From Trema orientale (taxonomy: Eukaryota > Streptophyta > Magnoliopsida > Rosales > Cannabaceae): a stretch of 64,000 nt of DNA. Where the stretch lies: NCBI GenBank assembly GCA_002914845.1, contig JXTC01000139.1, forward strand, positions 638,761-702,760, written 5' to 3'. A model generated the notes under the pieces. It saw nothing but the letters and a program-made list of their open reading frames with translations. It was not told where the DNA came from and made no database searches. Each line of letters starts with the position of its first letter. The stretch's first letter is position 1. Of the stretch, positions 48,269 to 57,850 are shown piece by piece. The translations under genes and the position numbers were made by a program.

Positions 48269-48285
48269 ATCTCCCACTTGTCCAA
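48269..48285 (-). promoter_or_regulatory. Polypurine tract of the copia element
   Basis: On the minus strand it reads GGACAAGTGGGAGAT directly before the 3' LTR, the classical copia plus-strand primer region. Confidence 0.85.
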
Positions 48286-48387
48286 AAAACAGTTATTCAA
48301 AATAACATACTAAAAGCTCAAAATTGTTCCAAATGACCAAAAATAATAAAAGCAAACAAATTAAGTGTTCAACTAACAACTTAAATA

Positions 48388-49190
48388 CTAAGAAAAGCAA
48401 TGAAGATCATAAGCTCTCTCTTCATCATCTTCTTGATAGACTTCTCTCTCATCCTCCAGAAAGTCTCCACTTCTGCTGATAAAGGTAGTATTGGTAGATT
48501 GTCTATAGAGAATATAGCCCTTCTCTTCCTTTGGATAGCCAAGCAGAAAACACTTTTCTGAATTCTTGTCAACTTCTTCTCCTACTTTCTTGCACGGGTA
48601 TACTTCGCAATCCCATACCTTTAGATGCTCTAAGCTCTCTACATAGCCCATCCACATCTGAAAAGGTGTCCAAGTAACTCTATCTGATGGAGTAAAGTTG
48701 AGAATGTATGAAGCTGTCTTCAAAGCATAATCTTAATACCTTTTGGACAACAGCGACTCCTTGTACATCAGCTCTATGGTATGCTTGAGTCTGATGTCAT
48801 ACTTCTCAGCAGCTCCTATACGACTATGCTCATAGATAGTCACATATTCATAAGGAATAACAAGATTGGCTAATGTTGGCCTCAGCAGGTCTTGTAGAGA
48901 ATCTATATCTCTATGTTCAGCTTCAATCTTGAACATCTTGGCCTTGGTGTCATGTTTCATCTGCACCTTTCTGTCGAACTCATGGAAAGTTTCTATGACT
49001 TCATCATATTTCTTAAGAAAATAGACTTGGCCGAAGTCCGAATATTCATCAACAAAAGTGATAAACATAGTATGCTTGTTATAGGAAACTACCTCCATAG
49101 GTTCACAGATATGCACATGTACGCACTCTAAACATGCCTCAGCTTTCTCATAACGAGTGGCAAGATAACGCTTGTACTCATACTATCCTA
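48388..49190 (-). pseudogene. Copia integrase remnant
   Basis: Minus-strand frames at 49116-48733 and 48723-48388 encode the copia integrase core and its C-terminal extension. The core shows MFITFVDEYSDFGQVYFLKK. The extension shows TASYILNFTPSDRVTWTPFQ, WDCEVYPCK and CFLLGYPKEEKGY. Integrase inserts element DNA into the genome. The frame break between the pieces is a stop near 48725-48735. The first catalytic Asp, normally in a T-D-I-C-G-P box, is replaced: the translation near 49105 reads HVHICEPM. The region of the second catalytic Asp is not recognisable. No RT follows before the polypurine tract 100 bases on, so at least RT and RNase H are deleted. Confidence 0.85.
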
Positions 49191-49199
49191 GACATAGTG

Positions 49200-50990
49200 C
49201 TATGATCGAACAATTATTGTCCAAAGCCAAAGTGCTAACACTATATTATTATACATCTCATGTATATAAGAGTAGACAATAATAGTACACAGGACATAAC
49301 GATCAAATAAGAAGATATGTGGATTGTTAATCATTCAAGCAAAACTTTTCCAGAAGGAAATTCAATTATTTAGTCAACAATCTTTCAGCCAAAGATAAAT
49401 AATTGAAAACAGTATTTAAACCAAGTCCTGTATAAAACATTAGTTTTGAAAAATCTAACTAAGAAACTTTAACCGCTAAATTATTCAACCAATAATTTTA
49501 AAGATTCTTAGTAATAGAATTCAATCAAATTAAATTCCAAGTGCATTTATAAAAATAAGTAAACAGTTATAAAAATATTTTTGTATAAAAGTTTTACAAA
49601 TAATTATAAATGCAAATAATGAATATAAACAACTTTATAAACATTCATTAATTTTTTTAAAAATTAACCATTTCAAAACTAAAAAAAAAATAGTTTAAAT
49701 AATTTTGGATTATAATTTGACAAAATTTAAAATCCTCCCACTCAATATGACAGTCATATCAAATGTATTTTCTAAAAATATAATTATCTCATAATTATCA
49801 AAATCTCTTTTATCACATAAAATATTACCATAATTATCTCATATTATTAATATTTTATGTCAAACACCACCGCACAAAATATTACCATAATTATCACAAA
49901 ATTAAAATATTTCCTAAATCAAAATTAAAATATTTTAATCTCATTAAAAAACAAGCTCCAATTTCTTTGCAAATCATGAAAACAAATAATTAACCTTATA
50001 CTATTATTATCCTTTTAATTAATATAATCAATCTCATTAATTATTATTAATTATTAATTATTAATCATATTAATAATTATCAAATAATTATTAAATTATA
50101 AAAATTAATCACATTAATAATTATTAAATAATAATACAAAATTAATTAAATTCAGTAATTAATGTTTTCTAGTAAAACATATTATCCAATGCGTAAGAAT
50201 TAAGTTCATAACTAATTCTTGGCTAAATTTAAAAATATCAAATATTTTTAAATTATTGACTTATTAGGATAATTTAAATAATTAGAAAATAAATCTCATT
50301 TATAATCTAATTATTAATTAATTAAAGAATTAATTAATTTATCTAATCTTATCCTAATCTCATTGAGATCTAAAGGATAATAAAAGATAATTATTATTAA
50401 TTATAGAAATCCTATTTTTATAACTGTATTTAGAAAAAATCAATTATGTATATCCAATTATGCGACTTAGAGAGAATATAATCAAATAATTCTAATAATT
50501 AAATAAAGATCATATCTAAATTTAATTGTAATAGAAATCTAGTCATTATTAAATTTCTATAATTAATTAAAATTGTTTAATTATAAAAAGACGTAACTTA
50601 TTCTAATTAATTAATCATATTAATTAATTACCTAATTAATCTCATTAATAGGTTGTCTGATTAATCTCATTAATCAGTAGTGATACTAATCTAATTAGTT
50701 ATCTCTAACAATATTCCAATTACTATAATTAGAATAGTTACTAGATAAATAATTATTACAATTAACTATTGAATATTAATCTAATTAAATTCAAATATTT
50801 TCTATCCTAATTAATCTCTCATTAATTACGAATTTGAATAATCAATGGATAGTAATTATTTAAATCTAATCTAATTATATTTAGTTTCGAATTTAAATTC
50901 AAAACTATATCCTAATTTAAATCATATTTAAATTAAAAATAATTACTAAATTTAAATTATTCAAATTTAAATTATCATAATTTAAAGATA
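49200..50990. repeat. Extremely AT-rich interior of the copia element
   Basis: The sequence is dominated by 'attaatta', 'ttaaatt' and 'ctcattaa' strings with almost no G or C from about 49500 onward. There is no coding. It occupies the place where gag, protease and the start of integrase would lie in an autonomous element. Confidence 0.75.
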
Positions 50991-50996
50991 ATTATC

Positions 50997-51505
50997 TAAT
51001 CATATTTAATCAGATTAAATATCAAATTAATTTGAATAGATATTATCTATTTAAATTCAAAATTTAAATAGATAGGAAATCTTATCTTATTTAGAAAATT
51101 AGTAGATATCCTATTTAAATTTAAATTAACTACTAGATAATAACTGGATAATATCTAATCATATCTAATCTCATTAAATAACTATTTAATTTGAATAATC
51201 ATTATCCATTTAAATTCAAAATTTAAATAATAGAGATAATATAAGAAATCTTATCTAATTTCAAAAATTAGTAGATATCCTATTTAAAATTCAAATTAAC
51301 TACTAGATAATAACTGGAAAATATCTAATCATATCTAATCTCATTAAATATCTAATTAATTTGAATATTCATTATCTATTTAAATATAAAATTTAAATAA
51401 TAGAGATAATATAGGAAACCTTGTCTAATTTTAAAAATTAGTAGATATCCTATTTAAAATTCAAACTAATTACTAGATAATATCCTAATTATTTAATTAA
51501 TTCAA
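50997..51505. repeat. ~170-bp tandem repeat, three units
   Basis: The phrase 'agtagatatcctatttaaa' occurs at 51101, 51270 and 51440, spacing 169 and 170. The units share 'aatcatatctaatctcatta' and 'ctagataataactgg'. Units two and three are closer to each other than to unit one. Confidence 0.85.
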
Positions 51506-51661
51506 ATTTATCATTATCCTAAAGTAAATCAAATTTAAAATAGGATAATTCAAAAATAGATAGCTATCCTAATCAAATTTGAATAGTTTCCTATTTCTAA
51601 AATTTGAATTCAAATTAAACAATTATCCAATTAATTAACTAATTAATTAATTTAGAAAATA

Positions 51662-52236
51662 GTGGTGGTGGGAGAAACACCACTATCGTCGACTTATAGG
51701 CCGACACTGCCCAAAGGGGCGGCGAGAGGCAGAGCACAGGTGGTTAAAGGGGCGGGGCCGCCTGGCTATGGCGCACCGCGAGGCCGTGTGCGCTAGGCGA
51801 GCTGGTCGCACGCAGAACGCGCATTGGACGCAGCAGCCCCACGCCCGGGCGCTGCACGGGCCATGCGCTGGCGAGCTGCACGCATGGCAGCGAGTGCCGC
51901 GCGCTTGCCCACCACAGGCACAGCGTGCTGCACACTGGCGTAGCAAGTTCTGCGCCATAGGCATGCACAAGGTGCACGCTGGGCACGGAGGCCGCGCGCA
52001 TGGCGTGCTGCGCGAGCATGGGTCACACCTATGTCCTGCTGGCCGTGCATGGGCATCATGCAGTCATAGCACGAGCCGCGCACGGGAACCGCATGGGCTG
52101 CACGCTGCAACGCAGCACGCAGGCCGCCAGAGGCTGCTCACACGTAGGTCGCGCGTGCATACGTCTCTGCATGGCCGCGCCCAGTGACCGACACGCGCAC
52201 ACTCAGGCCGCATGCAGGCCGCCGCGCGCGTAGGGC
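51662..52236. repeat. GC-rich, CpG-rich islet inside the AT-rich copia interior
   Basis: A sharp switch from A/T-only sequence to roughly two-thirds G+C occurs near 51662, with a switch back near 52236. The stretch is built from variants of 'gcatgg', 'gcacgc', 'gcgcgc' and 'ctgcac' words. All frames stay open because stop codons are rare, giving Ala/His/Cys/Arg-rich nonsense. No domain is recognisable. It lies where a leader or gag start would be expected on the minus strand. Confidence 0.85.
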
Positions 52237-52563
52237 TGGTTGGCTTGAAAATTGGTTTTTTTTTTTAAATGCTGAAAAAATTAAAATAACATCAAATATT
52301 CTGGAAAAAATTCAGATTTTCAAACTCATTGAAAATATGTTCATGAATCTATCAACCATAAAATCCAAGAACACCCAAACCTAATTTTGCTAAAATTACA
52401 ATCCACAATTTTTCTCACCATGCGTGAATCAATAGTATACATAATTAAACATCATTCGTCACTATGAATCATATAACTATCATAAACAAAAATTACTCAA
52501 GCTCAATCACATAACCTAGATATTCAAATCTAGATCACTATTATGCTATACATATGAACCTAC

Positions 52564-52577
52564 GCTCTTGATACTAA
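52564..52577 (-). promoter_or_regulatory. Primer-binding site of the copia element
   Basis: The minus strand reads TTAGTATCAAGAGC just inside the 5' LTR, a degenerate form of TGGTATCAGAGC, the initiator-Met tRNA complement used by copia elements. Confidence 0.75.
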
Positions 52578-52578
52578 T

Positions 52579-54384
52579 TGTAGGAATATGGACCTAACAC
52601 TTAGGAAAATTATGTATGCATACAAATATGGAAAAAACATATGATAACATCATGAATGCAGCAGAAAAATTAGCGGATTTAGGTTTTAAAATTTTACATG
52701 AAAATAGTTTTCATAAACATATAACATACATGCATCATATACAGGATCATGTACAACATAAATCAAATCTAGATACAAAACTCTAGAGATGAGATTAGGG
52801 TTTACCTCTTGTAGCATGCTCCTCCTTGATCTCCTTGTTGATGGTGATCAAACCTCCATCCCTAGATCTTCTTGTCTATGCTCTTGCTCTTGGTTGATGA
52901 GGCGAGTGTGTACTAAGTTGAATCCTTCGTTGGAGAACGATCAGGAACACCTTCTTGATCTTTTGGAATACTGGGATGTGAGATGGGACTGTAAGATGGG
53001 AGAAAAATTTTTCTCTCCTCTCTTTCTTAGCCTTGGCCGATTTTCCTCTCTCTCTCTCTATGTCTATACGTGTAGCACCCTTAGAATTAACGTGCAGTTT
53101 TTTCTCTCGTGTATCTTATATATATGAGGCCAAAAACTACTAACCCTAGTCCAACTAGGATTGGGCTTGTTCTCCAATTTGGGCTTTGGGTGTATTTTTA
53201 TAAATATATCTAACTCATGAAATTTATTTATAAAAATACCAACTTCTATGCAGAATCATTATTTTATACAGTTTCATGAAACTAATTTCATAAATACCAC
53301 CAACCAATTAATGAGCTTTATTGAGTTAGACAAGGAACCTAATGGATCCAAATAATCTAAGCTCTAATAGTATGATAAATACATAATAACTCTTATTATG
53401 GTATTTATATAAATACTATTAGTAAAGGGGACACTCCACTAAAGGTCCAATACTGCACTCTTAGATTAGATGTCAGGCCTTTTATAGAGATTTAATCAAT
53501 TAGCCTTGATTAACCGATCCATCTAGCATATTCTATACCACACATAGAATCCCTATACAATGCCGTAGTTGGATAGATAAAATTACCTTAATACCCCTCC
53601 AACACATATTTATCTTTAAGTTACCATCTTTCTATCAAGGAATAATATTATCGATAATTTTGTTCTTGATGGCCATTTAGACAAAATTGTCAACCAATTC
53701 ACAAAGTAAATACTAAGATCTTAGATTTAATTATTCCATGAATCTTGAAAGAACCTAAAGTGGCATTAATGTATAGTGTCCTTAACTATTTGGTGTTCCC
53801 ATCAATTCATAAGCTATAACCTCTAATATGCTAGACTTCACCTCTAACTTCATAGAGGTTAGTCTTTTAATAAATCAAAAGGCTATAACCTATGAAAGAA
53901 AGTCCAATCAAATATCAAGGATTAAGATCCACATGCTAGGAGCTAGTTTGTGGTAATATAAGAATTGAGTTACGGTACTCCAATTCTTTATATTACCTGG
54001 TCCTGTTCAATATACATAACATATATATGTTGCACTATTGTTTCTATCAGAAGTCTGACACTTCAATGATTTGAGACACATCATTCCCGTTGAGATAGAC
54101 AAACATTATAATCTTTAGTAAATAAAGTATTTCATCTTTATTTACAGATTGTGAACTAATTCATTTAGACTTAGATAAAGAAACAAGTCTCCCCATAATT
54201 AACACTTAATCATGTTCATTTTTTTATGTACAAATAAAGTCATGGAATCTTTTTCAGATAAATAAACTAGTCAACAGAGACAGTTTAATCTAGCAAATAT
54301 CATAATTGCGCATAAGAGAAAATTATTTATTCTAAAAGAAAGTGTAAAATTAGAAATCTGCTTTTAAGGGCAAATATCTTAACA
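52579..54384 (-). repeat. 5' LTR of the copia element (minus sense)
   Basis: 1806 bp and colinear with the left LTR, with numerous point differences and small indels (for example around 46480-46530 versus 52600-52660). This suggests the insertion is not recent. Confidence 0.85.
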
Positions 54385-54599
54385 GATTGAGGTAACCAAT
54401 TATTTCTGTAGTTACAAGCTTGGTACATAGGAAAAAAGACTCATTGATTGAGGCACACAATCTCTTGTATGTTTTTAGACTATAACAAAGATCGTAAAAG
54501 GTTTTATGAAAAATTATGATCTGGAAAAAAATTTGTTTTCCATGCTTCCGCTCATCTTTGATTTTCTCACATTTTTTGTAAATTATAACTAGCATTTCC

Positions 54600-56070
54600 T
54601 TCTCTAAAAAAGGCATGAAAAGCTCCTAAGTCATTCCATCCGAAACCCTGCATTCAATATAATAGAGGCATGCATTCAAAACCTCTTCTGAAGGATGCTG
54701 GTATGTGAAAATTACTAAGAAATAATGCTCAATAACGGAAGAGATACCATTTATCTTGTCTTGCTACCTGTCTTCATCATCTTCAATCTCAGTTATCGAA
54801 TTTTTTTTCTTCCGAGTAGAAACTTTAGAGTGAGAAACCTTGGTATTTGCATCACCTGCTTTGAGCTGCTCTATCCTAGCTCTTTGTCTCTAATAGTATT
54901 CTTCCAGAATGAGAGTTCTTTCCAACTTCTTGTTTAGCCAATGTATCCTTTCCCAATTATCAGCTGATTGAGATCCAGTATAGAGAGACTCTAATTCATT
55001 ATGCAGATGCTTAACGTTTTTAGACAGGTTCCCAAATTTACGACATCGCCACCCATCTAGATTCTTTGCATAATTCATTAAACTATCCATGAAAGACTTT
55101 GTTGATAGAATTCGTCCAAGATTCCAAGATAACATTCCCGCATTCTTCCTCTCTCATCCACCAAGGTTCGAGCCAAAACCCCCGCTCCCCTTGGTTTTCT
55201 CTCTGAGAAACTGGTCGGCTGGTAAGAGACAAGCACAGAGCCCTATGATTGGAACCCTAGAAATTTAAGTATTCCACCCGTCTGTTAGAAAAAATATCCT
55301 TCTATGCCGAAGAAAACACCACTCTATCAATATGTTCTTGGATGTTGGCAGCATCATGTCTACCATTATTTCAAGTCATGATTGGGCCTTCAAATCCCAA
55401 GTCCAATGGCCCACAATCATCTAGAGCTGACCGAAACCAATCCATATGAGAACCACATTTATCTGACCCTCCCAATTTCTTAGTCATCTGAAGAATGGCA
55501 TTGAAATCCTGATACAACACCAAGGAATACTCATCAAGGCATGAAGTCTACATAGGAGCTCCCAACAATTTTTACGATGAGCCTGACACGAGCTTCCATA
55601 AAAACCAGTGAATCACCATATATTAGAATTATCATCTACCACCACCGTATCAATATGAAAACGAGAAAAGCTATAAATATTAACATTCCACGTATCATTC
55701 TACAAAAGTAAAAGACCCTATTCCTAACCACATAATCAGCATGTAAGCTATTATTAGAGCCCAAAATATTTTTTACAAAATTAGCAGCGGTACCCCAAAG
55801 TTTATTTTCCATAATAAATACAAGATTAGGAGAAGAACTATAAACTATGTGTTGTAGTCTTTGGAATGCACTGGGGTTCCCCAATCCCTGAGCATTCCAA
55901 GATAAGATTTTCTTAATGTTCAGTAGGACTGAGCATCAGTCTGCACCGATTTAGCAAAATTCAAAATGTCAGATAAAATCTTCCTCTGTTTCAGCTCTCC
56001 TTCCATGGCCTGCTCTAAACTGTATCTTTTCTTCGACTCATTGCAAGATTTCCCGGACTTGGTGCAGTGC
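54600..56070 (-). pseudogene. LINE (L1-type) 5' half: ORF1 tail, endonuclease, pre-RT region
   Basis: On the minus strand, the sequence from about 56060 to 55925 reads like the end of an L1 ORF1 and is followed by a stop. ORF2 then opens near 55920 with the AP-endonuclease-like start (GNPSAFQRLQHIVYSSSPNL, open at 55884-55636). It continues through a decayed endonuclease to a pre-RT region (open at 55135-54890, ending LERTLILEEYY). The frame carries on with stops to about 54600 and would continue at 41796 in the RT half. LINE ORF2 nicks target DNA and reverse-transcribes the element. Stops and shifts make it inactive. Confidence 0.75.
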
Positions 56071-56256
56071 CACACTCCTTTGTTGTGTGCTTACTTTGTC
56101 CAATTGTGACCTAAACGACTAGTCTTCTCCTCATTCCCGTAGCCAGTAGAAAAATTGATAACTACGTCACTTCCCACGGCCTCACCATGTTGATGATTAT
56201 AAAAATGACTCGCTTAGTATACACAAGCATAAGAGTTATCACAATACTATCTATGT

Positions 56257-56540
56257 ATCGAAGTCCTGATAGGCAGTCCATATAGAAAACGATACTTCCC
56301 ATAGTGTCCTTGCCATATTAGCGGTTGCAGAGATAATATACTTACAATATAACAATAATAATAATAGCGTAATAATAACCTAAGTGTTATCACAATGCTG
56401 ACACTATGTATCGAAGTCCCGATAGGCAGTCGCAATAAAGAACGACACTTCCCACAGCGTCCCTATACATAGGCGGTTGCAGGGATAACTAGCTTATGGA
56501 TCGATAATAATTATATCATAATGCGGCAATAGTAAAGGGT
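56257..56540. repeat. ~151-bp imperfect direct duplication
   Basis: The phrases 'atcgaagtcctgataggcag' (56257) and 'atcgaagtcccgataggcag' (56408) start two similar units that also share 'cttcccat/cagtgtcc' and 'gcggttgcagagataa'. An (AAT)n tract separates them. Confidence 0.8.
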
Positions 56541-57361
56541 CTAGTTGATGGAGGCGAATAAATTGACCATAATGTCAACTAGAAGACAAATACAGAAAAT
56601 AAAAGGGTTAGAGATAATAATAAGAATAATAACAATAATAATAGGAATAATAGGTGAGGAATTATAAGAGAACATGAGATCCCAAACTTATGCCACAGGC
56701 CAAGCACAGAGTCCGAAGAGCGTAGCTCAGGGCCCACAAATTATTGAAGTGCAAGGGTTAGAAACTGCATGAAAAGAAGCTTGTAAAACAAGTTAATATA
56801 AAAAAAGTGATATAAAAATAATTGACTAGTAAGAAAATGATATAAATAAAATAAGATAACATAAAGAGTGGTATAAAGAAGATAACTAGGCCTAGGAATA
56901 CAAAAAGATAAAAGTGGACTTAAAAGTGGATATATGTAAAATTACCTAGGCCTGTATGAATATTTAGGAAAATATCAACACTAAAAAAACTTGTTGATTA
57001 AGTTTTACACATGCATGGACATACATAAAAAGATATATATATATATATATATATACAAACATATGATAAGGAATTAATAAAGAGGATGCAAGAGTATGTG
57101 TATATGCAGGGAGATAAAATGAATAAGAAACCAAATTTGAGCATGGGTTAGACAAAATGATGAGATGTTGGTGATATTATGAGATCCTGTGCATGCATAT
57201 GTTTCCGCCCATGGTGTTGATGAAGAAGAAATAATGAGGCTATATATTTAAAGTGGAAGAATTAAATAAGGGATGGTGATGGTGGCATTAGAGGGAGGAA
57301 GCTTTTGGCTTCAGATATGTATGAACAAGAGAGGAAAAGAGAGAGATGTATGAACAAGAGA

Positions 57362-57366
<5 letters not shown>

Positions 57367-57399
<33 letters not shown>
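57367..57399. repeat. (GA)n microsatellite
   Basis: A pure run of AG/GA dinucleotides following two copies of 'gatgtatgaacaagagagga'. Confidence 0.9.
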
Positions 57400-57400
<1 letters not shown>

Positions 57401-57664
57401 TGAAAGCAAGAGAAAAGAGAGGATTATATTAGAAATTTAGGAGCTGGAAATCATTACAAGCAAGGGGGGACACCCCTATTTATAGGCAAGTTTTCCTTAT
57501 ACTCCAAGATGTCTTAGACCCTAAGTAGATGAGGTGTCAACCATTTATAAGAACTTGTTATATAAGTTCTTCCATTGCATGTAATTTAGCTTAATATTTA
57601 AGCTAGAGAATATTCTAGAACATTCTAGAAATTTTGGGGTAGTTTATTCTTGAGGAAAAGAGGG

Positions 57665-57850
57665 CTCTAACGACATGTAGTGTAGTTCGGCTTGTGCGAC
57701 GTGTAGTTTCAAGCTTTGGCAGTGTCACTCCAAACGACATGTGGTTTAGGCCGTACGGCGTGTAGTTTGCCTTAAAATGACATGTAGTTTGGCTTGGTTC
57801 CAAGTGACATGTAGCTTGACCCATGCTACATGTAGTTTCTTCTAAGTCGG
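57665..57850. repeat. Degenerate array of a 'gacatgtagttt' motif
   Basis: Variants such as 'cgacatgtagtgtag', 'cgacgtgtagttt', 'cgacatgtggttt', 'cggcgtgtagttt' and 'gacatgtagtttgg' recur at irregular spacing of about 20-35 bases. Function is unknown. Confidence 0.7.

Larger units (their letters stand above)
46457..54384 (-). mobile_element. Non-autonomous Ty1/copia element, complete with both LTRs
   Basis: The LTRs at 46457-48268 and 52579-54384 (about 1.8 kb each) align end to end. On the coding (minus) strand they start TGTTAAGATATTTGCCC and end TTCCTACA. The flanking 5-mers 'gactg' (46452-46456) and 'gattg' (54385-54389) give a TSD with one mismatch. Internally, a PBS-like stretch abuts the right LTR and a polypurine tract (GGACAAGTGGGAGAT on the minus strand) abuts the left LTR, fixing the orientation. 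The 4.3-kb interior holds only an integrase remnant, an AT-rich region and a GC-rich islet. Gag, protease and RT were not found, so it resembles a large non-autonomous derivative. Confidence 0.9.
41799..54594 (+). mobile_element. Outer solo LTR inserted in the LINE, itself split by three insertions
   Basis: Its left end reads 'tattaggattatgccc', a mutated form of the common plant LTR start TGTTAGGATTATGCCC. Its right end is 'aactagca'. LINE coding stops at the left edge and resumes at the right edge. The flanking 5-mers 'ttttc' (41794-41798) and 'tttcc' (54595-54599) form a TSD with one mismatch. Removing the three inner insertions (42349-43998, 44645-46307, 46457-54384 with TSDs) leaves about 1.5 kb, fitting a solo LTR. 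No gag or pol of its own is present. Confidence 0.65.
56071..57600. other. Unassigned AT-rich sequence with short repeats
   Basis: This includes a roughly 150-bp imperfect direct duplication (56257-56540), (AAT)n tracts near 56350 and 56620, and a (GA)n tract. No gene or complete mobile element was recognised. Confidence 0.45.

Noticed and set aside
51683..52187. Overlapping 77-139-codon open frames on both strands
   Set aside because: They exist because the GC-rich islet lacks stop codons in all frames; the products are Ala/His/Cys/Arg-rich nonsense with no domain.
56257..56540. CRISPR-like direct repeats
   Set aside because: There are only two long imperfect units with a microsatellite between, in a plant nuclear context; no array of short repeats with unique spacers exists.
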